Origin: Leptobrachium leishanense
Lineage: Eukaryota; Chordata; Amphibia; Anura; Megophryidae
Assembly: GCA_009667805.1 (NCBI GenBank)
Contig: CM019064.1
Span: forward strand, 110,644,328-110,708,327
Direction of reading: 5' to 3'
DNA: 64,000 bases
Made by a program: the position numbers and the translations under genes. Shown here piece after piece: positions 21,596-33,137 of this stretch. The stretch's first letter is position 1. Each line of letters starts with the position of its first letter. A model generated the notes under the pieces. That model was not told the DNA's origin. It did no database searches and saw only the letters and a program-made list of their open reading frames with translations.

Positions 21596-23447
21596 CTATG
21601 GCTAAGGTACCACTTTGTGTTCACGTCAGGAAATAACATGCTGATAATGTCACTGCTTAAAATGTTTCCTTCGATTAAAATGCTAGGTAAAAAATACCCA
21701 TAGTTGATGCACAAAATTACACATTTTCATTGTTTTCTTCCGTGATGCTTAGCAGCATACTGGCATAATTTCACTGACGTGAGTAGTGGGCTGAAATTAC
21801 ACTCCTTTTAGTTTTAGGCTTTGTGTTAATGATATTTGTGCTTGTTTCAAGGTTATCCCTATCATTTAACCCTTATCTACATGTTCTGCTCCATTTTTGC
21901 TTAATTTCAAAGCAAGATTTTGCTCCTCCTTGTTGTTGTTACTGCCAGCCTGGGGGCATTGGTTCCAGGTGATTCCAGGTGAACTTATTCAGTTCATTAG
22001 CAAGAGTCACAAAAAGGAAATGTGGCCAGGCACAGAACCAGTGCATTAGCCAGGTGGTCGAGCAGGAGAGTGGTCAGGAACAGAGGTGTGGTTGGTAGCC
22101 AGAAATTAGAGCAGGAGCATGGTCAGGAGCAAAGCTTCGGTAGTCAGGAATCAGATTTCACATATCACCCGGCTCCATGGCAACTGGGGTCCCCCTCATC
22201 CTGATGGTCAAGGCCGGCCTCTGGAGTTCCACTCACATGTCCTTGCCCGAGTCCGTCATTCCCTCGCAGGCCACATAGAGCCACTGCCGATCCTCTCTCC
22301 ACAATGTCACGCGCCAGAATGAACTGCGCCGGAAATGGTGAGTCCTTGCTTATTTACTATACTGAGCTAGCGTTCCTGTTATATAGTTATGTGCTTTGTC
22401 TACTGAATTTCCTGGTTGCTATACCCCTTTGATTGTTCCTTACTATTCTGCCTTATTGCCGCCCTCCATATTGATCCTCAACCTGTTTCTCTGGATTACG
22501 ATCTATTGCTGCCTGCCTATTGACCATTTGCTTTCTTATCGTTCATGAACCACGCTACCTGCCTTTTTGACCTCCAACTTGCACAAGACCATTCTACTTG
22601 GATTATCCTTCGGCATTACGAATTACTCAACATGGTGCTATGGCCACTAGCTGGGCTGACGAGTTACTACTATTCCAGTATGCCCTTAGTGTCTGCTTCT
22701 TACAGGCTACTTACCACTCCCTACTGTGAAGCAGAAGGGAAAGAAGGGGAAAAAATAAAGAAAGAAGAGAAAAGAGAAAAGGAAAAAAATAAATTACCAC
22801 AAAGTATCTGCCACAGGTCTGTAAATTAGCACCAATCAATTCTTCTTCAGGGCTACCCAACCTCAAACACCTCATTGAAACATTTAATGCAACTCTGTAA
22901 ATAGCCATGAATATGTAAGTGTAATTTGCAGCCTGGTATTACCTGCAGCAACCTCCCTGGATTTATATTATGGCAGGAAAAAGGGCTGCCTTGCAACATG
23001 TATAATTCACATGCTGCAGGAAGGAAATCAAGGCAACTCACCTGGGATTCCCTTTTGATTTCTTACCCGCAGGATAGGGATTCTACATGCTGCCGGGTGT
23101 CATTTTTCATGCACTGCCTATCCGCTACCCTGAGCTAAAATGGGGATGCTAAGGGGAAAAATTTGCGCTTGTAAGTCTCCCCTCATCGTCCCTGTTTTAC
23201 CAATAGATTATAGTGCAGGCATTGGCGCCAGGGAATGCCATAGGATGAGAGGTGAGTATTTGATTTTTTTGGGGGTGTTTCAGCTGCAGCTAACTGATTC
23301 CGCAAAAAAATAATCAGTTAGCTATAGCTCTAAGCTGTTGCAATCATTTTTAGTTAGCAGCATTGGGGAGTAATTAGCGTTCGGACTGTGTGATCCTAAT
23401 GCTAATTACTGATTGCTTTATCTTTGTGCTCCCCATGTTAACCCTTT
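21596..23447. other. Mixed spacer with repeat-like pieces, no gene
   Basis: At 22020-22140 the plus strand is AG-rich with CAGG words, similar in style to 4740-5450. At 22310-22640 it is pyrimidine-rich with no tail or TIR found. At 22985-23030 a phrase like 'gcaacatgtataattcacat' recurs diverged at 29106-29140. Inverted words around 'agttagctatagctctaagc' occur at 23320-23345. The open frames here show no domain. Confidence 0.35.
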
Positions 23448-23451
23448 CCCT

Positions 23452-25023
23452 GCGGAGGACGTGTGGTGAACGTCCTAATTGACTACTGCTATATGCGGGG
23501 GACATTCCCCACACATCCTCCGCAATCGGGAGCCCCCACGGACATACTCACCTCTCTGTCCGGGGTCCCACAGCGTTCTGGCTTCAGCGTTCTCAGACGC
23601 TGAAGTTAAGCGCCTCCCGAAGCGATGCGACGCCATGCGAGATGACATCATTTCCAGGGGCTCCCCCGGCAGAGATCCCCCAGCAGAGATCGGGAGATCG
23701 CCTGAAAGGGAGGGGGGGTTCCGTTCGGATCCCTCTCCCTCCCGATCGGGAAGGAGCAGTGCCACACGCCAGGCACCGCTTAAAAAAGGAGAGTCTCCCC
23801 TTTTAAGTGGTGCCTGGCTTTAACCCCTCAGACACGGATCACGATTCGGCGCCATGCGGCACCGAATTGGGGCCTAGCTCCGGTTGGGGCCCCCATCTTG
23901 GACACCGGATCCCCCCTCGCTGCCGGACGTTTTCACGCATAGCGTGATGATGTCAGTTGGCTGGGGAACCCCTAGCTGCCCAGGGTGGAGATAGGGGGTT
24001 CATTTGAATCCAGATATCTCCAGCACCGTGGCAGATAGGGGGTCATGGAGGGTGTCATTCGAAAGGTCTGAGCATGATACCAGCCTTTCTAATGATACCC
24101 AAAAAGTTTGGTTTTTTTGTGTGTTGTTTTTATTAATGCAGCAATATTGTTCACATTTCAATTATAATGTGAACAATGATGCTGCACTAATGATTTTTTT
24201 CTATGGGGTGCGTTTGCTAAAAATCACGTAATTCCCCCCAAAAAATTTAACAAGTCCCCATTTCTAATTTTTGTACAAGCGCACCCCAAAGAAAATATAA
24301 CCGCAAACGCTCATGTGATGAAATGTGAAAAAAAACACTTTAGGCTGGGGTCAGACGAACGTAGTGTTCACGTCCGTGATTGCGCCTAAAAGTACGTCCG
24401 TGATAGCATGACAGAAAGCTCATTGGAGCCTGACACATGAAGTACGTCCGCACTGAACTGCGGACGCACAACGGCCGCGGCCCACGGACGCAAGGCAGGC
24501 AAGAACGTACATCCCTTAGAACGGCCGCACAAAGTGCGCTGCGTCCGCAACGTCTGCATAGCTTTGTGTGTGAGTGATGGAACGTGGTCAGATGGACTGC
24601 ATTTATACGTCCAGCATTTTTCACGGACAAAATGGTTTTGCTTTTTAATTTATTTTCCCTCCTACATCCGTCAAAATATACGTCAGTGAATAAACGGACT
24701 GTGTGGCCACTACTGTGTCTTCCGTACTGACGTACGTCCGTGTGCACGGACGTACATTCAGTAGAAATCACGCTCGTCTGACCCTAGCCTTACACGCTGT
24801 AGATGATTAAAAATTCAAATTGTATTGCATTTTTTATTATAATATACAGGCAGGACATGACGTATACATATAAAAATGAGATATTATGAGTCTGCCGAAA
24901 AAAAAATATATATTTCTGGGTCATATAATAAAACGTGGCTTCTAAACGCGTTTAAACATGATGAGCAAAAACGGTAAAAATGAGCTCAGCACACAGTGGT
25001 GAAATGCCTCATCAGGGAATGGG
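23452..25023. mobile_element. piggyBac-like non-autonomous element with nested Harbinger MITE
   Basis: TTAA at 23448-23451 is followed by 'CCCTTTCCCTGCGG'. TTAA at 25024-25027 is preceded by 'catcagggaatggg', the inverse of a similar end. TTAA flanks plus CCC-starting termini point to the piggyBac superfamily. The right 230 bp are the inverse of sequence at 3980-4230 and 25370-25620. The GC-rich left part holds open frames (23479-23823 and the opposite strand) without recognisable domains. A Harbinger-like MITE sits at 24343-24789. Confidence 0.7.
24343..24789. mobile_element. Harbinger-like MITE
   Basis: The ends are 'GGCTGGGGTCAGACGAACG' and the inverse 'CGCTCGTCTGACCCTAGCC'. TTA flanks both sides (24340-24342 and 24790-24792), fitting the TWA target of PIF/Harbinger. 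The 447-bp interior is rich in 'acgtccg'. The host element reads through continuously once this is removed, as seen by comparison with 4205-4235. The 143-aa minus frame 24340-24771 is a by-product of CpG-rich palindromic DNA. Confidence 0.88.
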
Positions 25024-25362
25024 TTAAGCATAGGGAGTGCAAAGTACAGTAAGCTTCCCAGAGGGTAGCAAGGTCATGAGGCAAGTCCTCTTCTAGTGCC
25101 CCATTTCCCTGTTCACCCCCTCCATGATAGCCCCTCTCCCTGTTCACCACCCCATTCTTCATGCTCCTTCTCACGGTTCATACCCCCCTCCGTTCTCAAT
25201 GCCCCCTCTACTGGACAGTCCCAGCCGTGAGAGGGCTTACCCTGGATCCAGTAAAGATCTGCTCTTTCCTCCATGCGGCTGCCGTTCAACACTTCAAGCA
25301 CTTCATCCCAGCCCTACCACAGAGAAGCACTGGGAGGGAGGAGGCGGTGCTGCGGCCCTTAA

Positions 25363-25870
25363 CCCTTTCACTGCTGAGCAATTTCACCCGTGTGCTGAGC
25401 TCATTTTAAAAGTTTTCTCCTCATCATGTTTAAACGCAATTTGAAGTCATGTTTTATTTTTCAACCCAGACAAATTATATATCCTTATGTTCAGCAGACT
25501 CAGCAGATTCAAAATATATCATTATTATATGTATACGTCATGTCCTGTCAGAATGCTATAACAAAAGATGTAAAAAAATATATAAATTTCCATTCAGATT
25601 TCAATCATTTACAGCGTATGCAATTATTTTTTCACATTTTGTCATCCAAGCTTTTGTGGTTATATGTTCTATGGGGTACTCATTGAATTGGGAACCTGTT
25701 ACTGCATTTTGTGAGAAAATATGCAATTTTAGCATAAAGCTGAAAAGCGAGGAAATGTTTTGCTTATACTTTGGCGCTTTCTGTTTTATGAATAATATTA
25801 CTTGCTCACGGCATGGGAAATGAGAAGCGAGTAACAGCAGTGGTAATGCTTATTTTATACAGCAAAACTA
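25363..25870 (+). mobile_element. piggyBac-like element, left end and interior
   Basis: TTAA at 25359-25362 is followed by 'CCCTTTCACTGCTGAGCAAT'. The next 350 bp match 3980-4330. No matching right terminus was found, so the right limit is set where homology fades. Frames at 25426-25686 and 25449-25823 run through repeat DNA and have no domain. Confidence 0.6.
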
Positions 25871-26919
25871 AATAAATAAATAAAAATCATGTATCAGTGT
25901 GTGGTTTTCTTTTTTACATGACATTTTACATGGTCAGGTTTGGTATCATTAGAAAGTCCAGTGACACCCAATGACACCTAAAAAGTGGTGAAGCGGCTTG
26001 TTTTTCAGATGGACCAATGTGTAATAACATTTTGTGCCATCAACTCCACATTTGCTCCTGATGTGGGAAATGAGAAGGTGAGTTATAAAGCAAACAATGC
26101 CACTGCACTAAGTAAAAGCACATAATGCCACTACTTTAGAAATGAGGGGGGACAGTAAATTTTGCATGTAATGTATTTTTCTATTTTTGCACAGTACATG
26201 GTCATGTTTGGTATTGTTGGAAAAGCCAGACTCTGTCCTTTCCATTAACACTTTGCATGACTTTGTGTGGTATAAAAATCAGAGAAGCAGGGTTCCAAAG
26301 GTCCCCCAGTGCCCCCTCACTGCAGTGTGCCAGTTTTGATACAAACCTGATATTTGATATCATTGGAAAGGCCATGCTTCTATACTTCAGGAGATACGGG
26401 GGTCCAAAGGACCTCGCTATTTTCTGTATTATGATATTCCAGCCCGTTTTGGGGGGAAAGTCCCTTTGTGACATCTTCACAGCCATGCACAATGAAGTCA
26501 GGGGGCGGGGGTGGTCCCAAGGCATGGTTTGACTTCCAGAAAGCCTGACCCGCCTGGGATTCCCCCCAGACCTGCGGAGGTCTCCCCAACATTGTGGGGA
26601 CCCATGACGTGTGGGGGATGTCCTCCACATGCTGTGTGGAATCCCTATACATCAGTCCATCCCTGCTGGCGCCCCTGTCCTCAGATAGGTCCCCAGGTAC
26701 ACATGCCCCTGTCCACCACTATGCCTCCAAAGCTCATGCTAAAAAGTGCTAATACCAATTCGCTAGTGGGTTTTTATCCCGTTAGCAATCACCTCAATTA
26801 ACCTAGCTCTAACACTCATTTATGTGAGTGCTAGCATAAAGAAGGTGATAGGGCACTTTGTGTCCTGGAAAACATGGCCGATCTGGTAACTGTACACATG
26901 CCTCATCTTGGTGTGTTAC
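25871..26919. other. Repeat-like DNA without gene
   Basis: Phrases such as 'gatatcattggaaaggc' (about 26355) recur in other TTAA-family interiors, so part of this may be a diverged continuation of the piggyBac-like element. Open frames at 26202-26801 on both strands overlap each other and show no domain. Inverted 'gctaa'/'ttagc' words occur at 26735-26850. Confidence 0.35.
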
Positions 26920-26934
26920 TTATAATTATATACA

Positions 26935-27930
26935 AAAAAAAGAAGGGTACGACGCTTCCCAGTGCAAGTAGGTATGAAAAATTAGTTAACCAGTAAGTAA
27001 CAGGCGTCTTCAATTGAAGGAGGATCAATACCTCAAAAAGAAAACACACATAGTACAATATTGCTAATATACAAATATATAATTGGAAGTATAGTGGCTC
27101 TCACTCACGCTAAAGAGAGCCTCACCCGGCTCTGGCAATATTCGCCCGTGGGTAGAATTTAGATAGGCCCTCCCACTGGCCACTTCAGTAGACGGAGGTT
27201 TTCAAGGAGTATGTGCAGATGTTGATTCTCAACAGATATGGAGAAAGGAGAGAAAATGCCAACATCGGGTAATACCGTAAAACCTTGCAATATTAGTTAC
27301 AGAAAGTCAGACCACTCACGTGTTCAAGAGCCGCCAGGGCTCAAATAGAGAAGCCCAAAGGTTGTTTTGATGGGCAAATCAAACAACCTTTGGGCTTCTC
27401 TATTTGAGCCCTGGCGGCTCTTGAACACGTGAGTGGTCTGACTTTCTGTAACTAATATTGCAAGGTTTTACGGTATTACCCGATGTTGGCATTTTCTCTC
27501 TTTTCTCCATATCTGTTGAGAATCAACATCTGCACATACTCCTTGAAAACCTCCGTCTACTGAAGTGGCCAGTGGGAGGGCCTATCTAAATTCTACCCAC
27601 GGGCGAATATTGCCAGAGCCGGGTGAGGCTCTCTTTAGCGTGAGTGAGAGCCACTATACTTCCAATTATATATTTGTATATTAGCAATATTGTACTATGT
27701 GTGTTTTCTTTTTGAGGTATTGATCCTCCTTCAATTGAAGACGCCTGTTACTTACTGGGTAACTAATTTTTCATACCTACTTGCACTGGGAAGCGCCGTA
27801 CCCTTCTTCTTTTTTCTATTGCTCTTTCTGTCTTTTAGGGATGACACATATGGGTACAGTGGCGATCGTGCTTTAGGCTCTATCCCGCATAATTACTTAC
27901 TGTTGCGCCTACCTTTTTTATATTTTCTGT
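26935..27930. mobile_element. Near-perfect ~430-bp inverted repeat with flanking 14-bp duplication
   Basis: Left arm about 26937-27370, loop about 27371-27376, right arm about 27377-27812. Reading the arms against each other I find only about three substitutions. A further 118 bp without counterpart follows the right arm. 'tataattatataca' occurs at 26921-26934 and 27931-27944, immediately outside the A-rich left edge and the T-rich right edge, as for a target-site duplication. The 81-aa frame at 27690-27935 is not domain-bearing. Confidence 0.85.
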
Positions 27931-27944
27931 TATAATTATATACA

Positions 27945-29152
27945 TATTATTTATATGGAAGATCCAAAGGAAAATGTAAAAAAAAAGCACTTAATCTGCA
28001 TTGACTTTATTTCTTAATGGATTGCTTGATGTTCCTCAAGCTACAAAACAAATGAACATTAATAAATCAGACTGTTCTTTAGAAAAAGGAAGATAATTTG
28101 GCAGGACTCAGAACTTTAGGCAGAAATGCATGACGGGTCCATACATTACAAAACTCATTATCTGCTTTTATTGAACTTCTACGGTCCATTTCAGATAGGG
28201 TGTTGTAGTCAATTGGCCGGGATCACATGCCTCAAACATCAATTTAATTCTTCAATCCCCTTGGGGGATTTGGCTTCACCGATAATCATTGATTTAGTTG
28301 AGTAAGAAAAAAATGTGCTTGGGTTACTTTTCCACAGGTTTATTTGATTATTCAAGGAGCGGCTATGCTACCTTTAAGTATGTTAATAGAATCACGACCC
28401 TTATGTATGCCAATTATATAACCCCAATTTGATTATTAAAAAAAAAAAGAATTTGCTCTTATTTAATCTTTTTAATATTCCGATAGACACAGCAAAGTTG
28501 CTGACTTTTCACCTACGATTTCCATATGAAGATGTAATAAAAGACACTGATAATCTGGATTGTTTTGTAGACAGCAGATTATATTGAAACTGACAATCAA
28601 GATAGGCAGACAAATCTCTAGATTAATCGAAGCACTTATTTCCATATTTAAAATTGAACTCACTGAGAATGTAGAAATTTATGCCATTTCTTTTGTGCAT
28701 CGTCAGGAGTAGAAATTAAGTTGACCTAATTTAAAATATAGTTTCACAGTTGAATATATTTAAGATTTGAGTTTGAATTTAGACATTATGTTTCAGAAGA
28801 CTTCTTAAAGGGCCATTACAGTAATTTGTTTATCATTAATAAATCAATGTGGCATGTTAAAACAAGCATTTTCTTACTTTACAACCATTATTTCCTACCT
28901 TCAGCACTATTCCTAAATAAAAGAGACCACTCCTAATTTAAAATGGATTAAATTGGTTAAGGCCAGATATATATATATATGTGGAAAATTCTTGTTTTTT
29001 TTAATAGCAATGTATTGAGGTTTTAGGGGTATAGAAAATAAAAAGAGAGTGTATGTCCATTGACTCATAATTTATTATGCAGTGCATGTAAAATACAACC
29101 CTGCAGCATGTTTAATCCATATGCTACAGGTAAGAAATCAAAAAGAAACCCC
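27945..29152. other. AT-rich spacer, nothing recognised
   Basis: No supported gene. A short TA microsatellite lies at 28967-28980. The end (about 29100-29150) resembles a segment at 22980-23040. Confidence 0.4.
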
Positions 29153-29322
29153 GACAAGTCTATTCACTAAAGGTGAAACTCTGGAGAATTGGCAGGAGAA
29201 GTGAAAATTCTACATCAAAATAGCAAAACCAGAAATTGTCTCCCATTTATCAGCTATTTGGTCTAGATTGCTCTCTTCTTCCTCCACTTCTCCCGAGTTT
29301 CACTCTTTAGTGAATAACCTGC
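29153..29322. mobile_element. Short palindromic element related to the CAGGG family
   Basis: Arms 'tattcactaaaggtgaaac' and 'gtttcactctttagtgaata' flank a core with 'gaaaattctacatcaaaata' that resembles the core of 4331-4523. Ends and duplication are degraded, so limits are approximate. Confidence 0.6.
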
Positions 29323-29601
29323 AGGTGACTTATGCATGTTGCAGGACAGCACTTATCCCTGTACACCCCTCTGCATGAAATAGTAATACGTGTCCAAAAA
29401 AACATGGTCAATGTGGCAGCCCACCTATGGGCACTGGATGGGGAGCGCCATATATACATGACGAGGTGGACATGCCACTGCACCCAAATACTGCACCCCC
29501 ACACATGGGGATTTTTTGGGGGTGTATTCAAATCCTCTGAGATGTGAAACCCCATTTGCCTAACCACTCATTTCAAAGAACCATAACAATACTGACTATA
29601 A

Positions 29602-29730
29602 GGGCCGTATTACATAGTTGGTGCTAACTTAAGAGAGCTGTTGTAAACTTCCCAGAGCCATTATAGCCTATGGAGGTTTTAAGTTTACAACAGCTCTGGT
29701 TAAGTTAGCACCAACATTGTAATATGGCCC
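29602..29730. mobile_element. Palindromic Harbinger-like MITE
   Basis: 129 bp from 'GGGCCGTATTACATAGTTGG' to 'CCAACATTGTAATATGGCCC', flanked by TAA (29599-29601 and 29731-29733). The halves are complementary around 'tagcctatggagg'. Same family as 17781-17908. Confidence 0.88.
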
Positions 29731-29733
29731 TAA

Positions 29734-30062
29734 GTATAGTATTAATTGATATGTAAACACCTGGGAAAAACTATTATACTTGCAATCATATCCTTTTCTG
29801 TTCTTTTTATTGAGGTTGAGTGGCTAGCCACATGGGGCTTCTACATTTGGCAGGATTTGAATACCCCCCCCAAAAAAAACGTTACCATGGGATTATTATA
29901 TGATCAGGCCCTCTTCACTAATATAAAAATATTATACTTGCAATCATATAATTTTCTGTTCTTTTTATTGAGGTGGTGAGTTGCTAGGCAATCAGGGACC
30001 TTTAGCCATGGGAAGGGGGAGTTCCACATTTGGGGAATGGATAATGGCATCTTCAACCCGAG
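29734..30062. repeat. Spacer with a ~48-bp direct repeat
   Basis: A segment containing 'ttatacttgcaatcatat' and 'ttctgttctttttattgagg' occurs at about 29771-29816 and again at about 29930-29974. Nothing else was recognised. Confidence 0.6.
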
Positions 30063-30747
30063 GGCCCCTATTCCATTCTTCGCGTAATTTCATTCGCGCA
30101 GCGCAAATTTTTTTGCGCGCATCGTCCAGCGTTATCGTGCGGAAATTAACGTGGTACCGATCCGAATGCATTTTCTCATCCGTCAAAAAATAACGTTCGT
30201 TAAAACGATGCGCAAAACGAAGTGTAATACTCGCGCAGTAACATTGCGCAAGTAAATCAGCGTGCGGATTGTTTTTTTCACGGGATTCAGCCAATCAGAA
30301 TTAAGAACCTTAATTGACATCAATTTACGTTAATTGACTCACTTAAGTTTTTGCGCCTGTCAAAGTAAATCTGAGTATATATGCTGCAGCAATAAAAAAA
30401 ACACGCACAAATTCACAATTTTTTTGTTTGGGTATGTGTAGAATGTGTAACTATACTGTGCTGTATTTTTTTTTTCGTGCTGGTATTTTTCGTTTCGGCC
30501 AGAACGTTCCGATTTGCAGTTACCACCAGCTTTTCAAAGATGCTAAAATTATGCTCGCAAACGTCGTAAAAAGATGCGTATCGATCACAATGTTAAGTAT
30601 AGGACGCGCACAGTTCATCACGCTCGTGCAAGTCCATCCGCGTTTGCGAATGTTGTAATACGACGTTCAGCACAAAGGGTTTTGCCACTCGCGCAAATGC
30701 GCATTTGCGCACGCAAAACACGCTGTGCGAAGAATGTAATAGGGGCC
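30063..30747. mobile_element. GCG-rich palindromic MITE, uninterrupted copy
   Basis: Ends 'GGCCCCTATTCCATTCTTCG' and 'GCGAAGAATGTAATAGGGGC'. The interior shares 'cagccaatcagaattaagaa', 'tatatgctgcagcaata' and 'cacaatgttaagtatagga' with 12356-13267 but lacks the SINE. CpG-rich arms. No coding capacity; the frames at 29992-30913 are palindromic by-products. Confidence 0.7.
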
Positions 30748-31468
30748 AAAGTATTTTATTAGCCCTCCTCCTGACACCCATAGTGCGGAGATCTCTGATA
30801 GGGCACTGACAATGCTCCAATTTTATTAATTGCACCCACCCACCAGCCATGGGTGACACTGGGAGATTGGCATGGCATGCCCACCGCACTAGGACTTGAA
30901 CAGCTCTACACATGATGCCTGTTGGTGAAGGAGAAATGGCAAGCCACCTCTGATATCCATAGCCACCCTATCATCAGCTACCGCTAGGGCTGTTGTTGGA
31001 CATTGACATGTTCATCCCACAGTATTTGAACTGCTCTCACCTGATGCCCGTGGGTGAGGACAATTGGGTGAGCATGTGTAATGTGAAGGGACCTTCCACT
31101 AGAAGCATTGTATTTATGACAGATTTAACCATTTTCTTCCCTGAAATATTTAAAATAATGTTTTGCTACCTCCGTAAGTGATGAAGCTGTCCGTGTAAAC
31201 AGTGTCTATTTAATATATAAAGGACAGCATGTGTGGTTCCTCAGTGTCATTATTATCCGCCTTGTAGGCAGAATCATTAACAGATCCTGCGACCCAAGGG
31301 TTGGGTGTGTATTTTTAATTATTTTTCAATTACAAGACTAATATAAAGGAGCCATACTACAATGAATCTGTGAAAGCCCATATTACTCCCCTCAAACAAT
31401 CCATGTCTTATTATTATGGGCTCTGCACCACATTAACCGACACAAGACTTCTGTTAACATATTAAAAA
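30748..31468. other. Spacer, nothing recognised
   Basis: No domain-bearing ORF, tandem array or terminal repeats. It ends at the L1 target site. Confidence 0.45.
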
Positions 31469-31585
31469 ATAACATGCTAGATGCAGCTGCTACTATGGGC
31501 CACAGGAAAAAAGGTTTAAAGAAAGTTTTACTCGGGGGGTCATGGCTGACCGCCGTTTAAGATGACGGCTTGACTGAGGAGCTCT

Positions 31586-32632
31586 GTGCACAGACCTCAC
31601 AGAACGCGACAAAAAACGTCTTTGCAAGCACCTGATCCAGAAACGACTCAATCGGCGGTGGGAGATTCTCAGGGCAAATCCAAACAATCTGTGGCTAAAT
31701 CCGAGTTCTTTTCACCGCGTCCTGTCACAAAAAAATCGGCAGCTGGAATCCACAATGGCACCGGCCGCTCGAGCCCGGAAACACCCGCGATAATGCAGAT
31801 GGAGGGTCCAGCTACAGGCACTGAAATGAAGGCTCTCACCACTACTCTGGAAGGTATGCTTTCCTCTATGTCCGCAGATTTAAAATCGCAACTTAAAGAA
31901 ATGGCCAAAGAGATTAGAGCTGACATCCAGGGCCTAGCGGACCGCACCTCTCACTTAGAGGATAAAATGGGGGAATATGCTGACGCACAGAACAATATGG
32001 CCGACAAGGTACAGGAACTGGAGGATACACTGGAAGGCTGTCTGACCAAAATAGCTGATCTTGAGAATCGTTCCCGCAGGCATAACGTGAAAATTCAGGG
32101 CGTCCCAGAAAGTGTTAAGACCCAGCAACTAGCTTCTTATGTTACAGACTTTTTTTTACACTTGGTGCCTGAGCTGACCACAGATTCTTTGCTGATGGAC
32201 CGCATACACCGTCTGCCGCGGCCGCCCGCGATGCCGATAGACACTACGCGTGATGTAATCTTACGCCTTCATTACTTCAGGCCCAGGGAACTTATCTTCC
32301 AGGCCCTACGAAATCCACAAGCACGGTCTCCTGATTATACCCACTTGCAAGTATTTCCTGACCTGGCGAAACGCAAGCTTGATTTTCGACGCTCGCTCCA
32401 GAGGGTAACCACCGCACTTTGCCAGCATGATATCCCCTATCGTTGAGGTTTCCCACAAAACCTATTGATCTCACATGTTGGCTCTCAACGCGTGGTGACA
32501 ACATTGGAGCAGGGCCTCCAGTTCCTGTCGGAGAGAGACATCACCCCATTACCACCGAATCAACCGACCTCAACGCTCCCTCGGAGGATACAGAAGGAAT
32601 GGAAAAAGGTCCGCAAGGGAAAACCAGGCTGA
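31586..32632 (+). pseudogene. L1 ORF1 protein, single internal stop
   Basis: ORF1 proteins are RNA-binding trimeric chaperones. The frame opens at 31574 after a stop, but its upstream edge has no ATG; the first in-frame ATG is at 31793. From the 31586 edge, residues 85-165 form a heptad-like coiled coil ('KMGEYADAQNNMADKVQELE' region). About residues 160-245 resemble the L1 RRM ('NRSRRHNVKIQGVPES'), followed by a basic C-terminal domain. A TGA at 32444-32446 interrupts the frame, which then continues open to a TGA at 32630-32632 with C-terminal-domain-like sequence ('FLSERDITPL'). The simplest reading is one nonsense change from a tryptophan codon, plus a lost or shifted start. Confidence 0.85.
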
Positions 32633-33137
32633 ATGCCCCCTGCTCTTACCTGTTTTGATCCACCTTCGAAAATTCATCGAGACATCCTCCGCCGAATTCG
32701 CCACCTTGTCGAGACATCCTTGACGATATACCGCGACACCAAGGTCTGGCGGCTCCGTCCAGTTGAGAGTTTGACTCTCCCACGTTCCCTCACCCTCTCC
32801 CTCTCTTGTTGAGAGATGTGGCATTGCAACAGGATTGCTGCCACACAGGAGATTCTTGAAATATTTTTTGTATATAGTTTTTTCTATGACTTTTTTTTTT
32901 CTTCTTCTCTTCTCCCCCCCCCATTTTCTTTTTCCAGGGACTATTGGACTCACCCCCATAAGCATCATACCCTTCTGTGCTGCATCACCAAAATGCATAC
33001 CGCAGAGCAATGCTCAATCCAGTATTCACAACTCCCTTTTTTTTCCTCATACCAACAGTTTCCATCAGCCGAATACTTGGGAAACTATTCGAAGAATTCG
33101 CTAAGCATCCCATGCTCCTATCCCCATGGTAAAAATA

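Noticed and set aside
22310..22730. Possible LTR or 3' UTR of a retroelement (pyrimidine-rich)
   Set aside because: No second copy, TG...CA ends, primer site or tail could be found.
23475..23823. Pair of opposed frames of about 100 codons in GC-rich DNA
   Set aside because: Both strands are open over the same bases, composition is GC-rich without domains, and they lie inside a TTAA-flanked non-autonomous element.
24340..24771. 143-codon Arg/Cys-rich minus frame
   Set aside because: It spans nearly exactly the Harbinger-like MITE; the open frame follows from CpG-rich palindromic sequence.
26202..26801. Overlapping frames on both strands (90-142 codons)
   Set aside because: No recognisable domain and mutually overlapping on opposite strands in repeat-like DNA.
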